The notes beneath the pieces were generated by a model that had not been told where the DNA came from, searched no databases, and saw only the letters and a program-made list of their open reading frames with translations. A stretch of DNA of 64,000 nucleotides from Hyphococcus luteus. GTDB lineage: Bacteria > Pseudomonadota > Alphaproteobacteria > Caulobacterales > Parvularculaceae. The stretch is taken from assembly GCF_002943565.1 (NCBI RefSeq), contig NZ_PJCH01000015.1:186001-250000 (forward strand). Reading direction: 5' to 3'. Positions within the stretch are counted from its first letter, which is position 1, and each line of letters starts with the position of its first letter. Both the position numbers and the translations under genes were made by a program. Positions 35,270 to 45,333 of the stretch are shown here, one piece after another.

Positions 35270-35913
35270 TGACATTTGAAGCCGTCATTTTCGATTTCGG
35301 CGGCGTCTTCACGACCTCGCCGGTGCAGAACTTCGCCGTCTTCGAACGCGAACACGGCCTGCCCGAGCGTTTCATCGGTTCGGTCATCAAGACGAACATG
35401 CATGACAACGCCTGGGCGCGTTTTGAGCGCTCGGAAATCACGCATGAAGACTTCGACGCCGCTTTCGCCGAGGAATCCAAAGCCGCCGGGTTTGAAATCC
35501 GCGGGAAAACGCTTGTCCATCTATTAAGGCTGCATTTCAATCACGAGATGATCGATGCTCTCGAGCGCATCAAATCCGCCGGCTACAAGACGGGCTGCAT
35601 CACCAACAACCTGCCGAAAATCGATTCCAAAGGCATGCTGGCGCCAGAAGAAAGCCGCGAGACAGTCGAACGCATCCACGCCCATTTCGATCATATTATC
35701 GAGTCGTCGAAAGCGGGCGTCAGAAAGCCGGAACCGCGCATCTATGAAATGATGTGCGAGGCGCTTTGCGTAGCACCTGAGACTTGTATCTTTCTCGACG
35801 ATCTTGGCGTCAACTTAAAACCCGCCCGCGCCATGGGCATGATCACGATCAAGGTTCCGTTCGACGATGTCACTCCGTCGATTGACGAGCTGTTCGACAG
35901 GCTGGCGCTTTAA
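35269..35913 (+). CDS. HAD family hydrolase (GTG start)
   Basis: A 214-residue protein. The GTG at 35269, which overlaps the previous stop (TAGTG), gives the proper N-terminus TFEAVIFDFGGVFT with the nucleophilic Asp. TNNLPK (motif 2), SSKAGVRKPEP with the lysine (motif 3) and CIFLDDLGVNLKPARAMGM (motif 4) complete the site. It resembles the phosphatase-like N-terminal domain of epoxide hydrolase and ACAD10. Substrate unknown. Third gene of the GST-GFA-HAD operon. Confidence 0.9.
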   Translation: MTFEAVIFDFGGVFTTSPVQNFAVFEREHGLPERFIGSVIKTNMHDNAWARFERSEITHEDFDAAFAEESKAAGFEIRGKTLVHLLRLHFNHEMIDALERIKSAGYKTGCITNNLPKIDSKGMLAPEESRETVERIHAHFDHIIESSKAGVRKPEPRIYEMMCEALCVAPETCIFLDDLGVNLKPARAMGMITIKVPFDDVTPSIDELFDRLAL

Positions 35914-35925
35914 ACCTGTACGCTT

Positions 35926-37584
35926 TTATCCAGCCGCGCTGTAAACCTCTTCGCCGCCGACAATCGTCTTCAGAACGCGGATGTCCTTGATGGCGGCCGG
36001 CTCCACGGCGCGCGGATCGTCAGAGAGGACGACGAAATCCGCCGCCATGCCGAGCGCGATTTTGCCGAGCTCGTCTTCCTGCAATCCAGCATAAGCGTTC
36101 GTCGCCGTATAGGCAGTGAGCGCTTCCTCAACGCTGATCTTTTCCTGCGGCTGCCAGCCATCCGGATTGGCGCCGTCTATAGTGCGCCGCGTCACCGCCG
36201 CGTAAACGCCTTCGATAGGCGACAGCGGCGCCACCGGCCAGTCGGAGCCGAAAGTCAGGAGCCCGCCTTCGTCCAGGATCGAGCGGAAGGCGTAAGTCGT
36301 CTTAATCCGCTCCGGCCCGATGCGCTTTTCCGCCCAGCGCCCGTCGTCAATGGCGTGATAAGGCTGCATGGAGGCGATGACGCCGTCGCGCGCCGCGCGG
36401 GAGATCGCCTCATGCGTCGGATGCTGGAAATGCTCGATGCGATAACGCCGCCCGACAATTTCGTCGCCCGCCGCCGTTTCGAAATCGCTGAGCAGCGTGT
36501 CGATGGCTTTGTCGCCGATGGCGTGAACCGCGATGTGAAGTCCCGCCGCATCGGCGTCGGCGATCAATTGCGCCAGCTCATCGGGATCGGTCACGGGAAA
36601 ACCGCTGGTCTCCGGCGCATCGGTGAAAGGCTCGTAAAACCATGCCGTGGTCGAGCCGAGAGAACCGTCCACAAAACCTTTCAGCCCGCCCCAGCGCAAC
36701 ATTTCATCGCCCTTGCCTTCATCGGCGACACGCTCGCGGGCGTCTTCCCAATAAGCGAGCGGCGCGAATGAATAGATGCGCAGCTTGAGAAGGCCTTTTT
36801 TCTTCGCCTCACGAAATACGCGCAAACTGCCATTCGGTCCGCCCGTGCCGCCCACATCATGCACCTGCGTTAAACCAAGGCTCAGCGCGTGATCCTGCGC
36901 CAGTTGAAAAACGTCGAGCAATTCTTCTTCGCTTGGCTCGGGGATGACGTCGTAGATGAGCGACATGGCGTTGTCCTTGAAGACGCCCGCCGGTTCGCCG
37001 TTTTCATCGCGCACGATTTCGCCGCCTTCGGGGGCTTGCGTTTCCGCCGTCACGCCGGCGAGCGCCATCGCCGCGGAATTCGCCAGCGCCATATGGCCGT
37101 CAAGACGCACCACAAAGACCGGCGTCGAGCCTGTTCCTTCATCAATCCATTCCACACGCGGCAGTTCTCCGCCCCAGCGCTCATGATCCCAGTTGCCATT
37201 CAGGACCCAGCGCCCTTCGGGCAGCGTCGCGGCGTAATCGATGATGCGCTTTGAAAACTCTTCCGGCGTCGCCGCATCGCGCAGATCGACGCTCGCAAGG
37301 CCGAAGCCGCCATCAAGAAAATGCACATGGTTGTCGATGAAGCCGGGCGCCATGAAACGCCCATCGAGGTCGACGGTCTCTTCAGCTTCGCCGGTGAAAT
37401 TGTCGGCCGCGCCCGCAAAAATTATGCGCCCGTCCTTCACCGCAACAGCATCGGCGTCCGGCGCGTCCTGCGCCCCGGTCCAGACGACGCCGTTCACATA
37501 AAGGACATCGGCGTTTTCCCCGCCGTCTTTCGAACAGCCCCAGACAAGACCTAAAATAGCGGCGAGAAGAAACAGATTTTTCAT
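35926..37584 (-). CDS. Amidohydrolase family 3 (YtcJ-like) lipoprotein
   Basis: A 552-residue protein. The ATG at 37584 is chosen because GGGAGC precedes it and a lipoprotein signal follows (LGLVWGC); the open frame continues upstream only as antisense of the acyl-CoA dehydrogenase gene. Metal-site motifs: NHVHFLDGG, the lysine region, HAIGDKAID, RIEHFQHPT and FGSDWPVAPLSP. YtcJ-like enzymes hydrolyse amide or related bonds; the substrate is unknown. Being lipid-anchored, it would work outside the cytoplasm. It is convergent with the HAD gene. Confidence 0.92.
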   Translation of the reverse strand: MKNLFLLAAILGLVWGCSKDGGENADVLYVNGVVWTGAQDAPDADAVAVKDGRIIFAGAADNFTGEAEETVDLDGRFMAPGFIDNHVHFLDGGFGLASVDLRDAATPEEFSKRIIDYAATLPEGRWVLNGNWDHERWGGELPRVEWIDEGTGSTPVFVVRLDGHMALANSAAMALAGVTAETQAPEGGEIVRDENGEPAGVFKDNAMSLIYDVIPEPSEEELLDVFQLAQDHALSLGLTQVHDVGGTGGPNGSLRVFREAKKKGLLKLRIYSFAPLAYWEDARERVADEGKGDEMLRWGGLKGFVDGSLGSTTAWFYEPFTDAPETSGFPVTDPDELAQLIADADAAGLHIAVHAIGDKAIDTLLSDFETAAGDEIVGRRYRIEHFQHPTHEAISRAARDGVIASMQPYHAIDDGRWAEKRIGPERIKTTYAFRSILDEGGLLTFGSDWPVAPLSPIEGVYAAVTRRTIDGANPDGWQPQEKISVEEALTAYTATNAYAGLQEDELGKIALGMAADFVVLSDDPRAVEPAAIKDIRVLKTIVGGEEVYSAAG

Positions 37585-37710
37585 GGCGAAGCTCCCGTTT
37601 TCGCGCCGCCCCCCGCGGCGGCGCCCCCTCGCGCAATAGAGCGCATCTTCTGCATAACACAGTTTAGCGCAGAAGCGAGTTGCGATAGGTTCTAGGCTAA
37701 GGAGACGCGC

Positions 37711-39360
37711 ATGCCCCACTACCGCCCCCGATCCGAGCTTGAAACCCATGACGTCGCCAACCAGCCCCCGCCCTTCGAGGATGTGAACCTTTTCGAAGCG
37801 GACCGCGCGCTGAAGGAGAACGTCGAAAAGCGCGGCGCGGGAAGCCATGCGGAGCGGCTCTCCGCTTACGGCGCGGCGCTCGGGTCGGCGGAGATGGTCG
37901 AAAATGCGCGGCTCGCCAATCAGAACCCGCCGAAGCTCGTCAGCTTCGACCGATACGGCCACCGCCTCGACGAGGTGGAGTTTCATCCCGCCTATCATGC
38001 GCTCATGGATCTTGGCCTTTCCGCCGGCTATTCCTCCATCGCCTGGACCGCGAAAAAAGGCGGCCATGTCGCCCACGCCGCCATGGCTTACTTACAGGCG
38101 GGCGGCGAACCCGGCGTCGGCTGCCCCATGACCATGACCTACGCCGCGGTTCCCGCGCTCCAGCGCCAGCCCGAAGTCGCTGCGGAATGGATCCCGCGCA
38201 TCACCGCCGGCGCTTACGATCCGCGTTTTATTCCGGCTGCGGACAAAAAAGCCGCGACCATGGGCATGGCGATGACGGAGAAACAGGGCGGCTCCGACAT
38301 TCGCGCCAACACCACCGTCGCCGAGCATGTGGTCGACGACGAATATGAACTGACCGGCCACAAATGGTTCTGTTCGGCGCCCATGTGCGACGCGTTTTTA
38401 ACGCTGGCGCGCACCGAAGCCGGGATCACCTGTTTCCTCGTCCCGCGCTGGCGTCCCGACGGAACCCGAAACGCGTTTCACATCATGCGCCTCAAGGACA
38501 AGCTCGGCGACCGCGCCAACGCCTCTTCGGAAATCGAATACGCGCGCGCCTGGGCGCAGCGCGTCGGCGAGGAAGGCCGCGGCGTCAGGACAATCATCGA
38601 GATGGTGCAGCATACAAGGCTCGACTGCATCGCCGGCTCGGCGGGCGGCATGCGCGCGAGCGTAGCGCAAGCGCTTTGGCATGCGGCGCACCGCTCGGCG
38701 TTCCAGAAAAAGCTGATCGATCAGCCGGCGATGGCCATGGTGCTCGCCGATCTGGCGCTCGAAACCGAGGCCGCGGCGGCGCTCGCCATGCGCATCGCCT
38801 ACAGTTTCGATCGCATGAACGACGAACGCGAAGCCGCTTTCATGCGCCTGGCGACGCCGATCGCCAAATACTGGGTGTGCAAGCGCCAGCCCGGCGTCGT
38901 TTACGAAGCGCTCGAATGTCACGGCGGCGCGGGCTTCGTGGAGGAAGGGCCGATGCCGCGACTTTTCCGCCAGTCGCCCTTGAACGCCATCTGGGAAGGC
39001 TCCGGCAATGTCATCGCTCTCGATATTCTGCGCGCCCTCGCCCGCGAACCCGACAGCCTGGAATCCGTGCGCGCAGAGATTACGGCCGCCGCCGGCGCCA
39101 ACGCGCATCTCGACCGGCATCTCGCGGCGCTCGACGGCTGGACGAAGCCGGGCGCCTTGAATGAAGGAACCGCGCGGGCCTTCGCCGAAGACATGGCGCT
39201 CGCCCTATCCGCCGCCGCGCTGAAACAGACAGCGCCGGATTATGTTTTCGACGGCTTCTGCAATGCGCGGCTTGACCCGGAAAATCGCTCTTACGCCTAT
39301 GGCGCTGTGACGGCGAAGATCGACGCGACGGCGATCATCGAGCGGGCCCGCCCGGTTTGA
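37711..39360 (+). CDS. aidB: Acyl-CoA dehydrogenase family protein, AidB-like
   Basis: A 549-residue flavoprotein, the size of AidB (about 540) rather than of catabolic acyl-CoA dehydrogenases (about 380). Visible: GMAMTEKQGGSDIRANTT (flavin and substrate region), LTGHKWFCSAPMCDAFLTLAR, and the C-terminal CHGGAGFVEEGPMPRLFRQSPLNAIWEGSGNV. E. coli AidB binds DNA and FAD and protects against alkylation. AAGGAGAC precedes the ATG. The adaptive-response role is family knowledge, not seen here. Confidence 0.9.
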   Translation: MPHYRPRSELETHDVANQPPPFEDVNLFEADRALKENVEKRGAGSHAERLSAYGAALGSAEMVENARLANQNPPKLVSFDRYGHRLDEVEFHPAYHALMDLGLSAGYSSIAWTAKKGGHVAHAAMAYLQAGGEPGVGCPMTMTYAAVPALQRQPEVAAEWIPRITAGAYDPRFIPAADKKAATMGMAMTEKQGGSDIRANTTVAEHVVDDEYELTGHKWFCSAPMCDAFLTLARTEAGITCFLVPRWRPDGTRNAFHIMRLKDKLGDRANASSEIEYARAWAQRVGEEGRGVRTIIEMVQHTRLDCIAGSAGGMRASVAQALWHAAHRSAFQKKLIDQPAMAMVLADLALETEAAAALAMRIAYSFDRMNDEREAAFMRLATPIAKYWVCKRQPGVVYEALECHGGAGFVEEGPMPRLFRQSPLNAIWEGSGNVIALDILRALAREPDSLESVRAEITAAAGANAHLDRHLAALDGWTKPGALNEGTARAFAEDMALALSAAALKQTAPDYVFDGFCNARLDPENRSYAYGAVTAKIDATAIIERARPV

Positions 39361-39481
39361 CGCCGCCAGCCCGGCGCGCAAAGGTCGTTAAGGCCAATCC
39401 GACATATTCCCTTAAATCTCTCTCAAGAGGCGTTTTCTAACTTCCTCGTAAGGATTTCAGACACACGAGGTTTGAAGCGCC

Positions 39482-39868
39482 ATGGCGCAACGCATCGAGA
39501 TTTCCTCCTACGCGGCGATTCCGGCGATCCTGGCGATCGCCGGCGCCGCCTTCGTCATGAAACCTGAAGAACTGCGGCGCAATCCGCTGCTGGAAGTGCA
39601 AGGGCTGATCGGCATGACGCCGAAATATGAAGTGATGTATGCGCGCTGCGCTGACGGGGCAGATGAAGCGAAAATAGATGTCGCGAATTTCGCCAAGGGG
39701 TTCGCCGGCGGCTTCAGCCATCAGTTCCCGGCGCGCAGCGACGAAGACGCCGCGCATTTCGTGATCGAGGCGCGCCCGCAATGCGACGTGGCGAGCCTTT
39801 ACCGTCTCGACCAGCGGGTGACCGGCGCGCGCGCGCATCGCTATCGCCGCACGCGGATCGACATCTAA
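39482..39868 (+). CDS. Small membrane-anchored protein of unknown function
   Basis: A 128-residue protein with one N-terminal hydrophobic segment (about residues 9-26) and a soluble part after it. I recognise no family. The codon use looks like that of real genes in the area and no better frame covers the region. It converges with the Sel1-like gene, 7 bases apart. Confidence 0.6.
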   Translation: MAQRIEISSYAAIPAILAIAGAAFVMKPEELRRNPLLEVQGLIGMTPKYEVMYARCADGADEAKIDVANFAKGFAGGFSHQFPARSDEDAAHFVIEARPQCDVASLYRLDQRVTGARAHRYRRTRIDI

Positions 39869-39875
39869 CCCGGCT

Positions 39876-40367
39876 TTATTCGCCCGCCGACGCGCCGCCC
39901 CAATCTTTGCAGCCGCCGCCATCGCGCAAGCCGCAGGCCTTGTGATAAAAACGCGCGGCGGCGGCGCGATCCTCAGCGACGCCCTTTCCGGCCTCATACA
40001 TCCGGCCGAGGCGCCGGCATCCTTCTTTGACCCCCGCCTTGCATGAGAGGCGAAAATAACGCGCGGCTTTTCGGTCGTCGCGCCGGACGCCTTCCCCCTT
40101 TACCTGCTGGCCCCAGAGGTCTTCGCGCGTTTCATGGGCGCGGCCAAGTTCGAAACAGGCCTCGCCTTCGCCTTTCGCGCAGCCAAGGCGCAATTCGTCC
40201 AGTTCTTTGTAGCGCTCTTCGATTGAATAGACTTCGGACGCGGATGCTTCCTCCGCCGCCGGCGCTTCCACGCCAGCGCCGGGACCGGAAGCCACAGTCA
40301 CGACCGCCGCGCCGACGCCGAGGCAGGAAACCCCGCCGACAATAACACCCAAAGGATGGGCAGCCAT
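39876..40367 (-). CDS. Sel1-like repeat protein, cysteine-rich
   Basis: A 163-residue protein from the ATG at 40367; a start at 40394 is also open. A hydrophobic segment (about 6-28) is followed by an Ala/Glu linker and two or three Sel1-type TPR units (GEACFELGRAHETRE, DRKAARYFRLSCKAGVKEGC, DRAAAARFYHKACGLRDGGGC). Cysteines recur at the same place in each repeat, as in Sel1-like proteins of the HcpA type that form disulfides outside the cytoplasm. Function likely protein-protein contact; partner unknown. Confidence 0.75.
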   Translation of the reverse strand: MAAHPLGVIVGGVSCLGVGAAVVTVASGPGAGVEAPAAEEASASEVYSIEERYKELDELRLGCAKGEGEACFELGRAHETREDLWGQQVKGEGVRRDDRKAARYFRLSCKAGVKEGCRRLGRMYEAGKGVAEDRAAAARFYHKACGLRDGGGCKDWGGASAGE

Positions 40368-40394
40368 GTAAAGCCCCGCACTGAAATCCAGCAA

Positions 40395-40716
40395 GCAACG
40401 CGGAAATCATTCGCAAGGATTTGCATCCGAAATCTTAAACGGATCGGCGGCTTCCAACCGATTCATGATTATTTTTGTGCAAACGCGAACGCACGATGAA
40501 ACCGCATAAAAAAAGCGGCCCAACCATGGTAAGCGCGCGTTTATCGTAAACGGCGGCGCAAGACTTCAAGTGTTTGAAAAATAGCCGGCGCGGCGGCGCC
40601 TCAAACAATCGGTGTCGCGATAACGCAGTCACTCCCGACCGCAGGCGCAAACGCTTTTCCCCTTAAGGATTGAGTTCAATCCGGCTTTTGAAAAATTGCG
40701 AAGGGTTATTTGAAAA
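40395..40716. other. Gap before tRNA-Pro with no supported gene
   Basis: An AT-richer 320-base stretch. A 71-codon minus-strand frame at 40435-40650 has no ribosome site or recognisable motif, so I do not call it. It may hold promoter or 3' sequences only. Confidence 0.5.
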
Positions 40717-40793
<77 letters not shown>

Positions 40794-40877
40794 ACCTTTC
40801 GCGGGAACGGGCGAAGCGCCCGGCGCGAGCGGGTCTTATAGGAGGCGAACCCGTCAGGGGCAATGAAGAAATGGGCT

Positions 40878-41399
40878 TTATTCGGCGGCCGCTTCGCCTT
40901 GTTCGGGCTCGATCGCCTCGAGCGCCAGCGCCGCCTGATCGAGCGCGTCCTGAACATTTTCGAGCCGCGCGAGAAGCGCTTTCAGGGCCCGGCGCATATC
41001 GGGAGAGAGCGGCGCGGCCTTAAAGGCCTCCGCCGCACCGAGCTCCAGGGTCTCGGTCTGGTCGGGCGCCTCGGCGTCGTCTTCGAGAACGGGCCGGACG
41101 TCCACGCTTTCGCCGGCCGCTGCGCGCCGGCCAAGCTCGGAGACATATTTGACGCCTTCGTCCTTGAAGATCTTCTGGACGCCCTTGGTCGTGTAGCGTT
41201 GTTCGTAAAGCAGGACGCGAATGCCGCGCAGGAGATCGATGTCGAGCGGGCGGTAATAGCGCCGTCCGCCGGCCCGCCGCATGGGCCGCACCTGGCCGAA
41301 CACCTCTTCCCAGTGCCGCAACACATGCTGAGGCACGTCCAGTTCATGGGCGGCTTCGGAGATGGTGCGAAAGGCGTCGGCGGATTTCGCCACTGACAT
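40878..41399 (-). CDS. MerR family transcriptional regulator
   Basis: A 173-residue protein with an N-terminal MerR winged helix: [22 protein letters not shown], the wing [23 protein letters not shown], then [14 protein letters not shown]. The C-terminal part (about 95-173) has acidic and helical segments and no metal-binding cysteines. It always follows ihfA in alphaproteobacteria, as here, but its targets are not established. On the minus strand with fabH and ihfA. Confidence 0.92.
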   Translation of the reverse strand: MSVAKSADAFRTISEAAHELDVPQHVLRHWEEVFGQVRPMRRAGGRRYYRPLDIDLLRGIRVLLYEQRYTTKGVQKIFKDEGVKYVSELGRRAAAGESVDVRPVLEDDAEAPDQTETLELGAAEAFKAAPLSPDMRRALKALLARLENVQDALDQAALALEAIEPEQGEAAAE

Positions 41400-41446
41400 A
41401 AATTCAGCTCGGGTTCGGGCCCAAATTCTGCTTCTTGGCGCGGGCG

Positions 41447-41764
41447 TTATTCGGCGGCGTTCGCCTGCCGGTGTGTGTCGTTGATCTGGTCCTTGAGGAC
41501 GTGAGAGGCGCGGAAGGTGATGACGCGCCGCGGCTCGATCGGCACTTCCTCGCCGGTTTTCGGATTTCTGCCCATGCGCAGCTTTTTGTCCCGCACGGAA
41601 AACGTGCCGAAAGACGAAATCTTGACCGTCTCGCCTTTTTCCAGGGTCTGCGCCACTTCATCGAGAATGCGCTCGACAAATGCTGAAGATTCATTGCGCG
41701 AAATGCCTAGAGACCGATAAACGGCATCGGTCAGGTCCGCTCTGGTGATGGTTTTTCCCGTCAT
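41447..41764 (-). CDS. ihfA: Integration host factor subunit alpha
   Basis: A 105-residue DNA-bending protein: [20 protein letters not shown] at the N-terminus, [20 protein letters not shown], and the DNA-contacting arm [23 protein letters not shown] with the intercalating proline. Alpha rather than beta or HU by the sequence and the fabH-ihfA-merR order. It helps fold DNA at promoters and origins. Confidence 0.95.
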   Translation of the reverse strand: MTGKTITRADLTDAVYRSLGISRNESSAFVERILDEVAQTLEKGETVKISSFGTFSVRDKKLRMGRNPKTGEEVPIEPRRVITFRASHVLKDQINDTHRQANAAE

Positions 41765-41879
41765 GCTGGTCCCTGCCCGCTTCTCCCACGAGGCTCCAAG
41801 GTTAACGGGTGGAGGCCCATAAGGTCAATAAGTCTTTGATAAATATTGCCTGTTTTTCAGGCCCTTAGGCCGCCGCGTC

Positions 41880-42851
41880 CTAAACCCGCATCAAGGCCGC
41901 GCCCCAGGTGAGCCCGCCCCCCATAGCTTCGAACAGGACAAGATCGCCTTTTTTGATGCGCCCGTCAGCGACGCCGGCGCAATAGGCGAGCGGGATCGAA
42001 GCGGCGGAGGTGTTGCCCTGGCCCGAGATGGTCGAGACGACCTGATCGGGCCGGAGGTCGAGCTTTTTCACGACGCCCTGGATGATTCGCTCATTGGCCT
42101 GATGGGGCACGAACCAGTCGATGTCTGTGACAGGCGTGTCCGCCTCGGCGCAGACCTTCACCATAGCGTCGGAAATGCGCGTGACCGCCTCGCGGAAGAC
42201 CTTGTTGCCCTGCATCCTGACATGGCCTGTGGTCTTCGTGGCCGAGACCCCGCCATCGACATAAAGCAGGTCGACCATGCGCCCGTCGCAGCGAAGATAG
42301 CTCGCCATGAGGCCGCGATCGCCGGCTTCCTCCGCAGGCTGAGCTTCCATGACGAAGGCCCCGGCGCCGTCGCCGAAAAGAACGCAGGTCGCCCGGTCCT
42401 CCCAATCGAGAATACGCGAAAAGGTCTCCGCGCCGATGACGAGCGCGCGCTTGTGCTGGCCGCTCGTCAGGAACTTCTCCGCCGTCGAGAGCGCGTAGAC
42501 GAAGCCTGTGCAGACCGCCTGGATGTCGAAGGCCGCGCCCTCGCCGGCGTCCAGCTTCGCCTGCACGATGGCGGCCGTGGATGGAAAGGTGAGGTCCGGC
42601 GTCGTCGTGGCGACGATAATGAGATCGATGTCTTTCGCCGTCAGCCCGGCGTCTTTAAGCGCGGCCTCCGCCGCGCCGACCGCAAGGTCCGATGTCAGCT
42701 CGCCTTCCGCGGCGATGTGGCGCGCGCGAATCCCCGTGCGCTCGCGAATCCATTCGTCGCTCGTATCAACGCGCTTTGAGAGTTCGTCGTTGGTGAGGAC
42801 TTTTTCAGGCAAATAAGCGCCGCATCCGCGCAGCACTGCTTTCAAACTCAT
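41880..42851 (-). CDS. fabH: 3-oxoacyl-ACP synthase III (FabH)
   Basis: A 323-residue condensing enzyme that starts fatty-acid synthesis from acetyl-CoA and malonyl-ACP. The catalytic triad is visible: Cys114 in [11 protein letters not shown], His in [11 protein letters not shown] and Asn in [10 protein letters not shown]. The start overlaps the plsX stop (ATGA), so plsX and fabH are coupled, the usual alphaproteobacterial arrangement. Confidence 0.96.
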   Translation of the reverse strand: MSLKAVLRGCGAYLPEKVLTNDELSKRVDTSDEWIRERTGIRARHIAAEGELTSDLAVGAAEAALKDAGLTAKDIDLIIVATTTPDLTFPSTAAIVQAKLDAGEGAAFDIQAVCTGFVYALSTAEKFLTSGQHKRALVIGAETFSRILDWEDRATCVLFGDGAGAFVMEAQPAEEAGDRGLMASYLRCDGRMVDLLYVDGGVSATKTTGHVRMQGNKVFREAVTRISDAMVKVCAEADTPVTDIDWFVPHQANERIIQGVVKKLDLRPDQVVSTISGQGNTSAASIPLAYCAGVADGRIKKGDLVLFEAMGGGLTWGAALMRV

Positions 42852-43927
42852 ACCGCCGCCGCTTTTATCGTATCATCATCCGCCGCTGTTTCGGCGATGC
42901 GCTGACGCCGGTCCATAACGGTTTTCACAGTTGAGGCAACCTCGTCGCCGAAGGGCCGCTTGGCAAGGCTCGCCGCCATTTTGACAGCGCTCTCAACGCC
43001 GCGCGCGTCGGCGCCGCCATGACTTTTGACAACGATGCCGTTGACGCCAAGAAAGACGCCGCCATTATTCGAGGAAGGATCGATCCGCGCCTTGAGCTTT
43101 CTCAGGCCCGGCGCCATCAAAAGCGCGCCGAGCTTGGCGTTCCAGGTGCCGGTCAGCGTCTCCTTCATCCACTGGCCGAGCAGGCGCGCCGCGCCCTCCG
43201 CGGTTTTCAAGGCCACGTTTCCTGTAAACCCGTCGGTGACGACGACGTCCACCGTGCCCTTGGATATGTCATTGCCTTCGACGAAGCCCTTGAAGGCCAT
43301 GTCGGGATCGGCCTCGCGCAGAACGCGCGCGGCAGTGCGGATGAGATCGTGGCCTTTCAAGTCTTCAGCGCCGACATTGAGAAGGCCGACGGTCGGCTTC
43401 GGCGCTTTCGTCAGCGCCCGGAAGAACGCCTCGCCCATAATGGCGAACTGAACGAGCTGGTCGCCGGTCGCCTCCACATTGGCGCCCACATCGAGAACGA
43501 CCGTGCGCCCGCGCGGCGTCGGCCAGAGCGCCGTGATGGCCGGACGTTCGACGCCCTCGATCATGCCGAGCTGCTTGCGCGCCACCGCCATCAGGGCGCC
43601 GGTGTTACCGCAGGAAACGACCGCCTGCGCCTCGCCGCCGTCAAGCGCCGAGACCGCCGCCCACATGGAGGTGTCATGTCCGCGACGCAGGACATGCATC
43701 GGCTTGTCGGTCATGGAGACGACATTTTCAGCGTGCCGGATTTCCGCATCTGCGATGTGGCTGTGCGCGGCGATCAACGGCTCAAGCTCGGCTTTGTCGC
43801 CGAAGAAAATAAAACGCGTTTTAAGGCCGCCCTTCACCGCGTGGGCGACGCCGTCAACGACCGCCTGAGGACCGGCGTCGCCGCCCATCGCGTCAATCGC
43901 GAGCGTTACGTCACGCTCTTCGGTCAT
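42848..43927 (-). CDS. plsX: Phosphate acyltransferase PlsX
   Basis: A 359-residue enzyme making acyl-phosphate from acyl-ACP for phospholipid synthesis. The ATG at 43927 gives the family N-terminus [14 protein letters not shown]; the frame is open to 44002 without a better start. Further motifs: [39 protein letters not shown] and [16 protein letters not shown]. It lies between yceD and fabH. Confidence 0.95.
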   Translation of the reverse strand: MTEERDVTLAIDAMGGDAGPQAVVDGVAHAVKGGLKTRFIFFGDKAELEPLIAAHSHIADAEIRHAENVVSMTDKPMHVLRRGHDTSMWAAVSALDGGEAQAVVSCGNTGALMAVARKQLGMIEGVERPAITALWPTPRGRTVVLDVGANVEATGDQLVQFAIMGEAFFRALTKAPKPTVGLLNVGAEDLKGHDLIRTAARVLREADPDMAFKGFVEGNDISKGTVDVVVTDGFTGNVALKTAEGAARLLGQWMKETLTGTWNAKLGALLMAPGLRKLKARIDPSSNNGGVFLGVNGIVVKSHGGADARGVESAVKMAASLAKRPFGDEVASTVKTVMDRRQRIAETAADDDTIKAAAV

Positions 43928-44068
43928 CGCCAATCCAACCTGCCATTTTCTGGTGCGGCGCAGGATATGGGCGCCCGCCGCTTGTGGCAACGCGCGCCCC
44001 ATGCGCCGGAAAGCCTCTCCGGGAGGGGCCGGAAGCGTCCTTATAGCCCCTTCGCCGCCGCCGTAAAC

Positions 44069-44596
44069 CTATTGATTATCATCGTCTTTTCCCAAAATGC
44101 TTTTGAGCCCGGCGAAAGGCGAAAGCTTTTCCGGCGGCGCATAGGCCTCGGCGAGGCTTTCCACCCCCTCTTTCCGGGGGAACGGGTCCATGGCGAGAGA
44201 CAATTGCTGCACCAGCAGCTCGCCGAGATCGAGCCGCGAGCCTTCATGCACTTCCGGCGCCTCCAGGTCTTCTTCCTCGCTCATTTCTTCGGGCGGCTCG
44301 CGCAGAAAATCGATCTCGAAGTCTTCCGACACGCGCTCCTGCATCGGTTCGAGCGAGGCGACGCATTCGCGGGTCAGTTCCGCATCGATCTTTCCTTCAA
44401 CGCGGATCGCGGATTTCGTTGCGGAAATGCACATCTCACCGTCGAGTTTTTCGACCGATGGCGCATCGAGCCGCGCAGCAATCCTGGCGCGTTCTTCCTC
44501 ATTAGCGGAAAGGCGGAATGTTTTGCCGTGTTTTCCGACTTCGCCGAGTTCGATTTCGTGAGTGAATTCGGGCGTGTTGGGTTTGCTTTCGGTCAT
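44069..44596 (-). CDS. YceD family (DUF177) protein
   Basis: A 175-residue acidic protein. ECVASLEPMQERVSEDFEIDFL and LDLGELLVQQLSLAMDPFPRKEG, including the ALxxDPFPRKEG-type end, mark DUF177/YceD, linked to 23S rRNA or ribosome assembly. In many bacteria it precedes rpmF; here plsX follows instead. Its start overlaps the stop of the cytochrome chaperone gene (ATGA). Confidence 0.88.
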   Translation of the reverse strand: MTESKPNTPEFTHEIELGEVGKHGKTFRLSANEEERARIAARLDAPSVEKLDGEMCISATKSAIRVEGKIDAELTRECVASLEPMQERVSEDFEIDFLREPPEEMSEEEDLEAPEVHEGSRLDLGELLVQQLSLAMDPFPRKEGVESLAEAYAPPEKLSPFAGLKSILGKDDDNQ

Positions 44597-45129
44597 GATG
44601 CGCGCTCTATGTCAGGAAACATCACAATGCCGTTCGCCATGCGCGCCGCCGGCTGGTCCGCCAGATAGCGGTCGGCTTTTCGCACATAGGCGGCGAGCGC
44701 CCCCGCCTCTTCGCACTCTTCGACGCCGTATATGTTGCGGGCGAGCGCCTCGGCGAGATCGTTTTCCGGGGCGTCGTCCTTGAGCGCGGCTTCATAGGCG
44801 CCGATGCGGCCGTAAAAGTTCTCGGCGAGCACCCTCACCTTTTTGCCGACCTGAAGATCGCCGACCCCAAGCTCGCGCAGGCTGTCGTCCATATTCTGAA
44901 ACATGGCGTCCATCAGACTCTGGCTCGCCTTTTTCGCCGCGTCGTCGCCCTTCAGACGGCGCATGATCAGATAAACGTGCAGGGCGACCTGTTCGAAACG
45001 GCCCTCGACGGTGTCCGGCGTGGCGAAATCCCGGTACAGCGCCGGCGCCCGCGCCTGCTCCACCGCCGCGGCGTAAAGCGCGCGGCCGGCCTCAAGCGCC
45101 GGATCTTTCCTGAACAAGTCTTTGAACAT
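44593..45129 (-). CDS. Ubiquinol-cytochrome c chaperone (CBP3-like) family protein
   Basis: A 178-residue protein: ALYAAAVEQARAPALYRDFATPDTVEGRFEQVALHVYLIMRRLKG, then SLMDAMFQNMDDSLRELGVGDLQVGKKVR, as in the CBP3/UQCC1 family needed for assembly of the cytochrome bc1 complex. Divergent from bamE, a conserved alphaproteobacterial neighbourhood. Confidence 0.92.
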   Translation of the reverse strand: MFKDLFRKDPALEAGRALYAAAVEQARAPALYRDFATPDTVEGRFEQVALHVYLIMRRLKGDDAAKKASQSLMDAMFQNMDDSLRELGVGDLQVGKKVRVLAENFYGRIGAYEAALKDDAPENDLAEALARNIYGVEECEEAGALAAYVRKADRYLADQPAARMANGIVMFPDIERAS

Positions 45130-45333
45130 AAGGCTTTCCCGAGGGGCGAAGGTCCGAATTCAGGGCCTATATCTTGGATTTGCGGCAATTTGAAATCACT
45201 GGTAGATCACTGCCCTAGAGGGGGCGAGGTATTCCCGACAGGGCCCGGGATCAAGCCCCGGCCCGTCAGCCGCCCGTCCCGCAGCTGTCCCAAAGCGGGC
45301 AAGGCGTCATAAGGCAGAGTTAAAGAGACCCCG

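Noticed and set aside
35926-38076. 716-codon reading of the amidohydrolase gene
   Set aside because: The first 164 codons are antisense to the acyl-CoA dehydrogenase gene. A lipoprotein signal with a ribosome site starts at 37584.
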